The notes: a model not told the origin generated them from the sequence alone. Positions 53,104-61,246 are shown, counted from the first letter of the stretch. The stretch: 64,000 nt of DNA from Chryseobacterium taichungense (GCF_900109935.1 NZ_FOBV01000004.1:428815-492814), one strand, 5' to 3'. Numbers and translations are program-made.

Positions 53104-53713
53104 AAGTATTAAGGTAGAAGATCAGGAGATTTTTTTATTAGATCTCCATCAAAAACGTGTAGATGCAACATTTGCCCATTTCGGAAAAGAAGGCAGTATT
53201 GATCTTGCAAAAATTTATGAGCATCTTGAGCATGATGAAGACGGGCTTTTTAAACTAAGAATTGTATACAGCCTGGACAAAAAAATCCGGACTCAGATGA
53301 TTCCTTATGCTATTCCGGAAATAGAGAACTTTCAGTTGGTGGAAAACAACAGTTTCGACTATTCTTTTAAGTTTGAAGACCGTAAAGAACTGGAAAAGAT
53401 GAAAATGAAATCTAAAGCTGAGGAAATCATTATCGTTAAAAATAACCATATAACCGATACATCCTACTCAAATCTGCTTTTTCTTAAGGGAAAAGACTGG
53501 TTTACCCCAACTTCCTATCTTCTTAACGGCGTGCAAAGACAAAACCTCTTAAGAAAAAAAGAAATAAAGGAAACCGAGATCACTCTCCAAAACATCAAAG
53601 AATTTTCTCATTTTCAGATCATTAATGCTTTAAATGACTTTGATGAGAATTTCATTTATCCTATTGACAGAATTATCAATCTGCCAGGAAATGAAGAATA
53701 TGCAGATCTTTAG
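53087..53713 (+). CDS. pabC: Aminodeoxychorismate lyase-like class IV aminotransferase
   Basis: PLP fold-type IV enzyme expected to release pyruvate from aminodeoxychorismate to give p-aminobenzoate. 208 residues, shorter than classical PabC (about 270). The family segment IIIVKNNHITDTSYSNLLFLKG and TSYLLNGVQRQNLL are visible; Lys in the KMKMKSKAEE stretch or nearby should be the Schiff-base lysine, but I cannot fix which. The 17-bp overlap with pabB strongly supports the function. Its stop overlaps the convergent menD stop by 4 bp. Confidence 0.86.
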   Translation: MSQFIESIKVEDQEIFLLDLHQKRVDATFAHFGKEGSIDLAKIYEHLEHDEDGLFKLRIVYSLDKKIRTQMIPYAIPEIENFQLVENNSFDYSFKFEDRKELEKMKMKSKAEEIIIVKNNHITDTSYSNLLFLKGKDWFTPTSYLLNGVQRQNLLRKKEIKETEITLQNIKEFSHFQIINALNDFDENFIYPIDRIINLPGNEEYADL

Positions 53714-55386
53714 TTTTCTTTAAGGTAATTAAAATAGGCTTTCTGTATATCCGCATTATTTCTGCCATACGTATTGACTTCTAATATTTTAGGCTGAGCA
53801 TCAGGTTTGAAGAAATTCTCAAGCACCCGGTCTAAGGTTGCCTCCTCGTCTACTTTCGTATAAGAAAAGCCGAAATGTTTAGCCAGAAACTCTGCATTTT
53901 TATGGTGTTTCGTGGCGATAAATTCGTCCAGCGTATTAGGGTTGGCATTTCCTGGTCCTGGAATAATCTTAAAAATATTTCCTTCCCCGTTATTAAAGAT
54001 CATAATTCTTACAAATGGCGGAATATATTGATTCCAAAGACCATTAATATCATAAAAGAAGCTAAGATCTCCTGTAATCAGTAAAGTAGGTTCAGAATTT
54101 TTTATCGCAAAGCCCATAGCCGTTGAAGTTGAGCCATCAATTCCGCTCGTCCCCCTGTTACAGTAGATTTTTCTCTTCCCGTAATCAAACAGCTGGGCAT
54201 ACCGTATCGCAGAACTGTTGCTGAAATGCACATTATAGTTCTCCGGAATCATCTGTGACGTTTTATTGAAAAAATAAAAATCAGAAAATTCGACCGTGCT
54301 TAGGAACTTCTCATGCTTTGCATCCTTTTTATCCCTCAGCACATCCCAGAGATTAAAGTATGGACTTGGCTCAAGATTAATGAATTTCAGCAATTTAGAA
54401 AAGAAAACTTCTGGTTTTACTTCCACTTTTTCCGTCAATGCAAAATACGTGTCCGGCTGCCACACCTCATCCAAGTGCCAGTGCTGTTTTGGGCGTGCTT
54501 TTCTGAGAAACTGCTTAACTTTTTTAGAAACCACATTCTGTCCTACGGTAATCAATAGATCGGGAGCATACAACTGAAAATCCTCTTCCGTAAAATTGAA
54601 AACATAGCGGTCAATATGCCTGAAGAACTTTTCATGATGAAGGTTAGAATTCGCTTCACTTAAAACCACTACAGAATGATTTTTCACCAGTTGAGTCAGC
54701 TGATTCTCAAGTTCCGGGCTATAATCCCTTGTACCTACAAGAATCATGATTCGCTGTGAGGTATTCCAGTCTGCCACCAGGTTAGATGGGATTTCGTATT
54801 CTTTTTGCTTTAATGTTTTTTCTATGGTAGGGAAAGTCGGCAACTCCGAAACAAGCTCATATAAAGGCTCTTCAAGAGGAATATTGATATGAACAGGCCC
54901 CTGCTTTTCGATACATAATTCAATAGCTTTCTTGATCGTATCAAAATTAAGGTCTTCCGCATTTTCTTTACTGTCTTCCAGCAATTGGAAATCTCCGTAA
55001 GAATGCTGATGAAAAAGATTATTCTGTCTGATGGTCTGTCCATCGAAAATATCCACATAATCCATTGGTCTGTCAGCCGTTAACACCAAAAGTGGAATAT
55101 TGGAATAAAAAGCTTCTGTGATGGCAGGATAATAATTAGCCGCCGCCGAACCGCTGGTACACGTTATTGCCACAGGCTTCTTTTCGCTCATCGCCATCCC
55201 CATTCCTACAAAAGCCGCGCTTCTTTCATCAACAATACTGAAACAGTTGAAGCTGTCTGTTTCCGAAAAATGAATGGCCAGAGGGGCGTTTCTGGATCCC
55301 GGTGAAATGATAATATCTGAAATTCCGTATTGCTGAAGAAGGTGTGCGAGTATCTGAATACTTCTTTTAGAAGAATATTTTTTCAT
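53710..55386 (-). CDS. menD: SEPHCHC synthase (menaquinone biosynthesis)
   Basis: ThDP enzyme that joins isochorismate and 2-oxoglutarate in menaquinone synthesis. 558 residues. N-terminal IISPGSRNAPLAIHF, catalytic Glu54 in VDERSAAFVGMGMA, TCTSGSAAANYYPAITEAF; C-terminal ThDP/Mg motif GDLSFFYDINGLWNQ...FNN. A TAAATTTG element ends four bases before the ATG. Other men genes are not in the window. Confidence 0.96.
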   Translation of the reverse strand: MKKYSSKRSIQILAHLLQQYGISDIIISPGSRNAPLAIHFSETDSFNCFSIVDERSAAFVGMGMAMSEKKPVAITCTSGSAAANYYPAITEAFYSNIPLLVLTADRPMDYVDIFDGQTIRQNNLFHQHSYGDFQLLEDSKENAEDLNFDTIKKAIELCIEKQGPVHINIPLEEPLYELVSELPTFPTIEKTLKQKEYEIPSNLVADWNTSQRIMILVGTRDYSPELENQLTQLVKNHSVVVLSEANSNLHHEKFFRHIDRYVFNFTEEDFQLYAPDLLITVGQNVVSKKVKQFLRKARPKQHWHLDEVWQPDTYFALTEKVEVKPEVFFSKLLKFINLEPSPYFNLWDVLRDKKDAKHEKFLSTVEFSDFYFFNKTSQMIPENYNVHFSNSSAIRYAQLFDYGKRKIYCNRGTSGIDGSTSTAMGFAIKNSEPTLLITGDLSFFYDINGLWNQYIPPFVRIMIFNNGEGNIFKIIPGPGNANPNTLDEFIATKHHKNAEFLAKHFGFSYTKVDEEATLDRVLENFFKPDAQPKILEVNTYGRNNADIQKAYFNYLKEN

Positions 55387-55472
55387 AAAGCAAATTTAGC
55401 GGATAAATGCTTAACACGAAAAAGAATTTAATTTAAAAATCTGTAATTTAGCCGTTCGTTAAATTTCTAAAA

Positions 55473-56423
55473 ATGGACAAAATACCTAGTGTAGACCTGC
55501 GTGATTTCCTTTCGGGTGACCCGGAACGCAAACAGAAATTTGTAAATGAAATCGGAAAAGCTTATGAAGAAATTGGTTTTGTTGCCTTAAAAGGCCACTT
55601 TCTTGATGACAAATTAGTAGAGGAATTGTATGGAGAGGTAAAGAACTTTTTTGAATTGCCAACGGAAACGAAACAGAAGTACGAAATTCCGGGGATTGGC
55701 GGACAAAGAGGCTATGTAGGATTCGGTAAGGAAACTGCTAAAGGCTTTAAAAAAGGAGACTTGAAGGAATTCTGGCATTTCGGACAATATGTGTCTGATG
55801 ATTCCAAATACAAAGACGAGTATCCTGATAATGTAATCGTTGAAGAACTTCCGAAATTCAACGAAGTGGGTAAGGAGTCTTACCAGATGTTGGAAAAAAC
55901 AGGACAGTATGTTCTGAGAGCTTTGGCACTCTATCTTGGGTTGGATGAATTTTATTTTGATGATAAAATTGCAGAAGGAAATTCGATCTTAAGACCGATC
56001 CACTATCCTCCGATCACGGAAGAGCCGAATGATGCCGTAAGAGCAGCAGCTCACGGAGACATTAATCTCATCACTCTTTTGATGGGATCCCAAGGAAAAG
56101 GACTTCAGGTTCAGAATCATAATGGTGAATGGATCGATGCGATTGCCGAACCGGATGAACTGATGATCAATGTAGGAGATATGCTTTCGAGACATACCAA
56201 TAACAAGCTGAAATCGACGATTCACAGAGTGGTAAATCCGCCAAGAGAACTGTGGGGAACTTCAAGATATTCTATCCCGTTCTTTATGCACCCGGTGAGC
56301 TCAATGTCATTGAATGCTCTCGGAAACTGTGTGGATGAAGATCACCCAAAATTGTATGAAGACACTACCGCAGGAGAATTTCTCCACGAAAGACTCATCG
56401 AATTGGGACTGATCAAAAAATAA
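55473..56423 (+). CDS. Isopenicillin-N-synthase-like 2-oxoglutarate/Fe(II) oxygenase
   Basis: 316 residues. N-terminal DIOX_N region (IPSVDLRDFL, GKAYEEIGFVALKGH) and the jelly-roll core with iron ligands His194, Asp196 (AAHGDINLIT) and His251 (STIHRVVNP), and the 2-oxoglutarate arginine in RYSIPFF (Arg265). The product is unknown; similar stand-alone genes are common in flavobacteria and plants share the fold. Monocistronic with its own terminator. Confidence 0.9.
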   Translation: MDKIPSVDLRDFLSGDPERKQKFVNEIGKAYEEIGFVALKGHFLDDKLVEELYGEVKNFFELPTETKQKYEIPGIGGQRGYVGFGKETAKGFKKGDLKEFWHFGQYVSDDSKYKDEYPDNVIVEELPKFNEVGKESYQMLEKTGQYVLRALALYLGLDEFYFDDKIAEGNSILRPIHYPPITEEPNDAVRAAAHGDINLITLLMGSQGKGLQVQNHNGEWIDAIAEPDELMINVGDMLSRHTNNKLKSTIHRVVNPPRELWGTSRYSIPFFMHPVSSMSLNALGNCVDEDHPKLYEDTTAGEFLHERLIELGLIKK

Positions 56424-56426
56424 TAT

Positions 56427-56457
56427 TGAAAACCGGGTATGTAGCCCGGTTTTGCTT
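56427..56457. terminator. Terminator after the oxygenase gene
   Basis: Stem AAAACCGGG/CCCGGTTTT (56429-56437 with 56445-56453), loop TATGTAG, then GCTTTTA. It also lies at the stop of the convergent gene. Confidence 0.85.
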
Positions 56458-57354
56458 TTAAAGGGCAGCATGAAATTTTTCTGTTAGAATCTTCCTGTAT
56501 TTTTCAGCTCTTACGGTATCTTTTTTGTAAATCCAAAAATCATAAGAACCTCTGAAGTAATATTCCTGGCATTTTGCCGGCAAATACTGGTTGATTTCAT
56601 CCTCATCGGTATGCTCCACAATTTCATATTTCGGAAGTTGCAGATTGAGTAATTTCCGATGTAATGAATATCTGCGCAGAATATCATAATCTACCCATGA
56701 ATTACACGAGAAGGTCGCTATATCTTTTTTAAAATACTTTTCAAAATAATAAAGCATCAGTTCTTTTTCTGTATTATCCATTTTGCTCCTCCCGAAACTC
56801 ATAAAAACGGTAAAAAACCACTGGTCTTTAGCCAACCTCTCGATCTCTTTATAATGAATATCTTCTCTTCCGGATGGCGAATGATTTAGCCTTTCAGCCT
56901 TTTTGAGCGCATCTCCTAAATACATCTCTGAAGTACGTATAAATCCTTTAGCATCATTGTTTTGATAATACTTCTGGTACTCAGATATCTTTAATATTAA
57001 ATCACTATACAACCGATGATTGACATAATCATGTAGAGCACTTTTATCTCCTGTAAACGTTACAGAATCCTGCTTAAGATGTATGCCTAAAGATTGCTGA
57101 GGGCTTAAAAACAGGTAAATATTTCTCTTTGTTTTCTTATCATTATTATAAAAGAGAGAAATGTGCTTCAATTCATCTTTCGCGGCGATTGTTTTCTTCT
57201 GATTAATTCCTACATCAGCTTTTTTATTGTCATATTCAATTTGTATAGGAAAGCGGCTGTCATTTGTCACCGTTATTTGCTGGGCCTTTCCCATGCAGGA
57301 AAGCAGAAGCAGCAAAAGCAGCATTTGGCTGTTTAATCTTTCATTTGATATCAT
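56458..57354 (-). CDS. Secreted protein of unknown function
   Basis: 298 residues. Leucine-rich export signal (residues 10-25, SQMLLLLLLLSCMGKAQ), possibly a lipoprotein with Cys20. The mature part starts as a beta-domain (ITVTNDSRFPIQIEYDNKKADVGINQKKTI), then becomes helical (about 110-260). It has the general look of DUF4369/thioredoxin-fused secreted proteins, but no CxxC or family signature can be seen. Divergent from the Cys-rich leader peptide gene at 57462, with 107 bp between them; a functional link is possible but unproven. Confidence 0.65.
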   Translation of the reverse strand: MISNERLNSQMLLLLLLLSCMGKAQQITVTNDSRFPIQIEYDNKKADVGINQKKTIAAKDELKHISLFYNNDKKTKRNIYLFLSPQQSLGIHLKQDSVTFTGDKSALHDYVNHRLYSDLILKISEYQKYYQNNDAKGFIRTSEMYLGDALKKAERLNHSPSGREDIHYKEIERLAKDQWFFTVFMSFGRSKMDNTEKELMLYYFEKYFKKDIATFSCNSWVDYDILRRYSLHRKLLNLQLPKYEIVEHTDEDEINQYLPAKCQEYYFRGSYDFWIYKKDTVRAEKYRKILTEKFHAAL

Positions 57355-57461
57355 GAGGTAAACGTAAGTAAAATATTTAAATATTTAATATACCACTTTG
57401 TATTGATATATTATTTTTTTGTTTAACTTTACATTACTATCAAATTTTTAACTAAAACAAT

Positions 57462-57623
57462 ATGAAAAACCTAAAAAAACTAAGCAAAGGCCAGTTAAAA
57501 AACATTAAAGGAGAAGGTATTACACTTCCGGAACCTGAATATTGCATGTATGCATGCGGAAATGTGATCATCTGCGCCACGTGCAGTAAAGATTTCAAAT
57601 GCCCGGAGGTTGATACGATGTAA
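57462..57623 (+). CDS. Short Cys-rich leader peptide, second copy of the MKNLKK family
   Basis: 53 residues. The start MKNLKKLSKGQLKNIKGEG matches the leader of the peptide encoded at 37511 (MKNLKKVNRQELKNVMGG), but the processing pair reads Gly-Glu-Gly instead of Gly-Gly. The core has five cysteines (Cys28, 32, 38, 41, 47: CMYAC, CATC, C) and several acidic residues. A terminator follows 25 bp after the stop. No transporter or modification gene is adjacent. A bacteriocin-like, leader-guided export peptide is the best description; function unknown. Confidence 0.75.
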   Translation: MKNLKKLSKGQLKNIKGEGITLPEPEYCMYACGNVIICATCSKDFKCPEVDTM

Positions 57624-57648
57624 GAACACATTTTATCTAATCTATATG

Positions 57649-57683
57649 AAAGCCGTTCCTTATTGGGAGCGGCTTTTATTTTT
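57649..57683 (+). terminator. Terminator after the Cys-rich peptide gene
   Basis: Stem AAAGCCGTTCC/GGGAGCGGCTTTT (57649-57676, with a G-U pair and small bulge) followed by ATTTTTA. Confidence 0.8.
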
Positions 57684-57737
57684 AAGATAGCAGGAGACAG
57701 AAAGCGAAATTTGGTCAGGCTGCCTCAAAGAATATGT

Positions 57738-57800
57738 TAGGCTAAAGCCAAATATGTTCGATTATTGTAAATGGACTAAAGCCCATTCCTATTGATTTTT
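57738..57800. repeat. Dispersed flavobacterial repeat fragments
   Basis: GGCTAAAGCC (palindromic) and TGGACTAAAGCCCATTCCTA, two variants of a short motif I know as recurrent in chryseobacterial intergenic DNA. The rest of 57684-57887 holds no gene that I can see. Confidence 0.5.
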
Positions 57801-57887
57801 TGATGTCTTTGTTGACTCCAAAAAGAAGAGTGAATGCAATAAAAATCTGCTTAATCAGCTCAATCAGCGGGAGTATCTTCCAAAAGC

Positions 57888-59408
57888 CTAATTTCTACTG
57901 TTAAGTTCCAGCAAAGGGTCAATATATTCCCTGTCGTTGCTCAGTCGGGGGACTTTATTCTGTCCTCCCAATTTACCTTTCGATTCGAGCCAGCAGTAGA
58001 AAAGATTGGGTCTGGCAATATGCACGATCGGTCTCTTAAGCGTCATATTATTATAACGTTTTGCCTCATAATCTGAGTTGATCGACTTCAGGTGATTATC
58101 AAAAACATCAATGAAAAGTTCCAGATCATTGGGCAGCTGGCAGAATTCGAAAATCCATTCGTGGGCGCCGCCCTCGTTTTCCTTCATGAAAACGGGAGCT
58201 CCCGTAAAGTCGGAAATAGCGGCTTTCGTTTCTTCGCAGGCTTTTGCCAGGGCAGATTCGACATTGGTGATCATCAGCTCTTCTCCAAAAGCATTAATAT
58301 AGTGTTTCGTTCTTCCCGTGATCTTTATCCTGAAAGGATTGGTAGAGGTAAATACCACCGTATCTCCGATAAGGTACCTCCACAATCCGCCGTTTGTTGT
58401 AATGACCATGGCATAGTTCTTCCCGGTTTCCACATCTTCCAAACTCACGACTTTCGGATTGGAAAGATGAAACTGATCCATCGGAATAAATTCATAAAAG
58501 ATTCCATAATCCAGCATCAACAGCATTTCGTCGCTGTTTGAACGATCCTGAATGCCAAAAAAACCTTCTGAAGCATTATAAATTTCGTAGTAATTGATCT
58601 CTTTTCCGATGATCTGCTTATACTGCTCCTTGTAGGGCTTAAAGCTGATGCCGCCATGAAAGAAAACCTCCAGGTTTGGCCACAGTTCTGAAATATTATT
58701 AATATCCGTTTCCCGGATCACCCGTTGCAGGAGCACCATCATCCAGCTCGGAACCCCCAGAATACTTCCCACATCTTCATTTTTCACTTCTGAAGTGATA
58801 GCCTTCAGCTTGCTTTCCCATTCTCCCATCAGCGAAACCTTTTTGCTTGGTGTGGTGGTGATTTCTACCCAGAATGGCAGATTATCGATGAGGATTGCCG
58901 AGAGATCACCAAACTTGGTATTGAAATCCGCGTACAGCTCTGAGCTTCCTCCGAGTCGCAGGTTTTTGTAATTGAACAGCTGATTTTCAGGGTGGTTATT
59001 GGCATAGATGGATACCATATCTTTTCCTGCCTTCATGTGACAATACTCCAGGCTTTCTGCAGAAATGGGAATGAATTTACTTCTGGCATTGGTGGTACCT
59101 GAAGACTTGGCGAAATGTTTAATATGGCCGGGCCATGTAATATCTTTCTGGCCCTGTCTGGCTTTTTCGATATAAGGCTCAATCTCTTCATAAGTCACCA
59201 CAGGAACTTTATTTTTAAAGTCCTGGTAGCTGGAAATAGAATTGAATCCGTACTTTTTACCGTACTCTGTATCCTCTGCATGAAACAGCTGGGAAAATAA
59301 GATCCCGTTTTGTGTTTCGATAGGATGATCCATAAAATTCTGAATCTGGTCTATCCGCTGACGGATAAACCAATTGACCACCGTATTGAAAAGTGCTTTC
59401 GTTGCCAT
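57888..59408 (-). CDS. GH3-family acyl-adenylate enzyme
   Basis: 506 residues from the ATG at 59408 (MATKALFNTVVNWF); an upstream ATG at 59435 would start within or before the promoter. The GH3 fold is ANL-related: ATP-binding SSGTTNARSKFIPIS (about 100-115), FFHGGISFKPYKEQ, YYEIYNASEGFFGIQ (second ATP motif), YLIGDTVVFTS and the C-terminal GEELMITNVESAL. Plant members conjugate amino acids to jasmonate or auxin; the bacterial acceptor and acyl substrate are unknown. A TATATTTG element lies six bases before the ATG. Confidence 0.9.
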   Translation of the reverse strand: MATKALFNTVVNWFIRQRIDQIQNFMDHPIETQNGILFSQLFHAEDTEYGKKYGFNSISSYQDFKNKVPVVTYEEIEPYIEKARQGQKDITWPGHIKHFAKSSGTTNARSKFIPISAESLEYCHMKAGKDMVSIYANNHPENQLFNYKNLRLGGSSELYADFNTKFGDLSAILIDNLPFWVEITTTPSKKVSLMGEWESKLKAITSEVKNEDVGSILGVPSWMMVLLQRVIRETDINNISELWPNLEVFFHGGISFKPYKEQYKQIIGKEINYYEIYNASEGFFGIQDRSNSDEMLLMLDYGIFYEFIPMDQFHLSNPKVVSLEDVETGKNYAMVITTNGGLWRYLIGDTVVFTSTNPFRIKITGRTKHYINAFGEELMITNVESALAKACEETKAAISDFTGAPVFMKENEGGAHEWIFEFCQLPNDLELFIDVFDNHLKSINSDYEAKRYNNMTLKRPIVHIARPNLFYCWLESKGKLGGQNKVPRLSNDREYIDPLLELNSRN

Positions 59409-59520
59409 TCCAACAAATATAATAATATTTGCCATTTTCAGGGAATTTTTTATTATGATAAATTATAGATAAAGTTCAAATATCATATTCCGTGTAACGA
59501 GGTCCGGATTTTTAATAAAC

Positions 59521-59628
59521 GACCACTACCTTAGCCCTGATTGCAACGAAAATCCCGGAGTGGAGCGGCTCAGCCGCGTAATGAGGAATTGCAGTGGAAA
59601 GCAGGTTCCCGGCTCCTGAAAAAGATAA
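59521..59628 (+). ncRNA. Structured intergenic element resembling a flavobacterial RNA motif (Flavo-1-like)
   Basis: The segment TTAGCCCTGATTGCAACG ... GGAATTGCAGTGGAAAGC ... GGCTCCTGAAAAA has the conserved layout I recall for a repeated flavobacterial element, possibly the Flavo-1 RNA. Outer pairs AGCC/GGCT (59533-59536 with 59611-59614) and CCTG/CAGG (59536-59539 with 59602-59605) enclose a hairpin GCGGC-TCA-GCCGC (59565-59577). It lies between two minus-strand genes, on the opposite strand to both. The Flavo-1 name is from memory and uncertain; the strand follows the recalled orientation. Confidence 0.45.
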
Positions 59629-59647
59629 TCCGAAAATGTAACGTTCA

Positions 59648-59688
59648 TAAAAAACAAAACCGCTACAGCGACTGTAACGGTTTTTATA
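59648..59688. terminator. Terminator of the bacilliredoxin gene
   Basis: Stem AAACCGCTACA/TGTAACGGTTT (59657-59667 with 59673-59683, one C-A mismatch), loop GCGAC; A-rich before and T-rich after, so it works on the minus strand. Confidence 0.85.
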
Positions 59689-59704
59689 TAAGATATTGAT
59701 TTTC

Positions 59705-60115
59705 TTAGCAGTATTCATCATAAGCAGCCTGAAGGTTTGCTGCAATAGCGCCTGCAGGATTTCCTTCAATGTGATGTCTTTCCAGCATGTGTACCAGCTC
59801 ACCATCTTTGAAAAGCGCTACACAAGGAGAGCTTGGCGGGAATGGCGCAAGGTGTTTTCTGGCTTCCACTACGGCTTCTGTGTCGAAACCTGCGAAAACA
59901 GTCGTCAGGTGATCCGGCTTTTTATCTCCTGTTAATGAGTAAACGACACCCGGTCTTGCTGCTCCGGCAGCACATCCGCATACGGAATTGATTACTAAAA
60001 GAGTAGTTCCTGACTGCTTCAATGCCTCTTCTACTTGCGTAGGAGTGGTCAGGTCTTCGAAACCTTTATCTGTAAGTTCAGCCTTCATCGGCATTACTAA
60101 ATCTGTTGGATACAT
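59705..60115 (-). CDS. Bacilliredoxin (BrxA/BrxB, YphP family)
   Basis: 136 residues. Thioredoxin fold with the CGC redox motif (Cys46-Gly-Cys48 in NSVCGCAAGAARPGV), FPPSSPCVALFKDGELVHMLERHHIEG and the C-terminal cysteine. Known members remove bacillithiol from proteins or act as disulfide isomerases. Bacillithiol itself is made by several Bacteroidota, so the role is plausible. Monocistronic with a matched promoter and terminator. Confidence 0.94.
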   Translation of the reverse strand: MYPTDLVMPMKAELTDKGFEDLTTPTQVEEALKQSGTTLLVINSVCGCAAGAARPGVVYSLTGDKKPDHLTTVFAGFDTEAVVEARKHLAPFPPSSPCVALFKDGELVHMLERHHIEGNPAGAIAANLQAAYDEYC

Positions 60116-60137
60116 ATTTTTTGTTTTTATTAAGCTA

Positions 60138-60169
60138 CAAATTTAAGCAATTCTTTAGTTTTCTTCAAT
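60138..60169 (-). promoter_or_regulatory. Promoter of the bacilliredoxin gene
   Basis: Minus strand ATTG (complement of 60166-60169), 20-bp spacer, TAAATTTG (complement of 60138-60145), 22 bp upstream of the ATG. Confidence 0.7.
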
Positions 60170-60329
60170 ATATAAAAACTATCGGTGCTTTTGGTAAATG
60201 AAATGAGTAACAACAGCGGGCCTTCGACTTCGCTCAGGCGCCGCCATTCGACTACTTTTCGTCGCTTCGTAGAATTCCATATACCCTAACCGAAGGGAAC
60301 GCTCATACTCTCAAACCCTCACACACCAC

Positions 60330-60386
60330 ACACTTTTGTCATTGACTACGTCGAATCTGTGATTTCCGTAGGAATCTCGGCATAGC
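60330..60386 (+). repeat. 57-bp direct repeat, copy 1
   Basis: Begins ACACTTTTGTCATTGACTAC and ends GAATCTCGGCATAGC. Identical to the copy at 61027-61083. Confidence 0.9.
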
Positions 60387-61026
60387 GGGTAACGTCAGCT
60401 TTAATTTTAACGCTATGTCCGCAAGAGATTTATATAGTATGTATATTCTTTTGAGCGCAAAGGTACTTCGACAGGCTCAGCATAAACTTTAGCACTCAGC
60501 AAATGATGGCGAATCTTAATAAACTCTCATAACCACCCCTCAAACTCTCAAATCCTCCCACGCAACGGTGGCTGAGGTCACTCGCAGCCACCAGTCCTTC
60601 AAGTGTATGTGGGCCTTCGACTCCGCTCAGGCACCGCCAGTCGATCGCTGTTAAATTCCCCTCCTCCGGAAATCGAGGGACGAGATTCGCCGAAACAAAA
60701 ATCAATTATAAATATTGAGGCACTGGTGGCGGAAATTCCAACGGAATTTGCGACGGGGTGGTTTGTTACGCTATTGGAATGCAAAGCATTTGCTTTAACC
60801 ATGGTTTACTTCTGCAGTTTATCGATTATGATGGTAATATTAAAAATGGCATACGTTCAATGGTGGCTTCGACTCCGCTCAGCCACCAATCTCGGAATCT
60901 TTCTTAAACCACCCCGTCAAAAATTCTTTGAATTTTTGCCACCCCTCCAAGGGAGGGGAATTTTGTGCCGCTTTAAACCCTTCAGTACTACCACTCTCAA
61001 ACTCTCCAACCTCTCACACACTATCA

Positions 61027-61083
61027 ACACTTTTGTCATTGACTACGTCGAATCTGTGATTTCCGTAGGAATCTCGGCATAGC
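61027..61083 (+). repeat. 57-bp direct repeat, copy 2
   Basis: Exact copy of 60330-60386, 697 bp downstream, in the same orientation. Flanking sequences differ. Confidence 0.9.
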
Positions 61084-61210
61084 TTTTAAGTTAACATGGA
61101 AAGATTCGTGTTTAGATCCCTACGGGATGACAAGCTGGAATGATAAACGTTCACACTCCACAACCCTCAAACCCTCCCTCTCAACAGTGGCTGAGCGGAG
61201 CCGAAGCCAA

Positions 61211-61246
61211 AACTCCAGCCGGGAAAGATTTCCCAACCGGAGTAAC
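61211..61246 (-). terminator. Terminator-like hairpin
   Basis: Minus strand: ACTCCGGTTGGGAAATCTTTCCCGGCTGGAGT (61213-61244) folds into an imperfect stem with GGGAAA/TTTCCC and ACTCC/GGAGT and is followed by TTTTGG. It may end transcription from the DUF4469 gene about 180 bp upstream. Confidence 0.55.

Larger units (their letters stand above)
60200..61230. repeat. Cluster of dispersed and hairpin repeats, no gene
   Basis: Four copies of TTCGACTCCGCTCAG or variants: 60223-60237, 60616-60630, 60868-60882, and inverted at about 61191-61206. The third sits in a perfect hairpin GGTGGCT...AGCCACC (60862-60887); a similar hairpin without the core lies at 60567-60592. A 13-bp inverted pair GACGGGGTGGTTT/AAACCACCCCGTC (60752-60764, 60906-60918) brackets the third copy. 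GGAGGGG/CCCCTCC segments follow at about 60943-60960. Frames here are not gene-like. Confidence 0.75.

Noticed and set aside
59512..59805. 97-codon minus-strand frame running into the bacilliredoxin gene
   Set aside because: It overlaps the real CDS in another frame, a terminator and the structured RNA-like element.
60603..61082. 159-codon plus-strand frame in the repeat island
   Set aside because: It translates several unrelated repeats (TTCGACTCCGCTCAG, GACGGGGTGGTTT, the 57-bp repeat) and has no gene-like composition.
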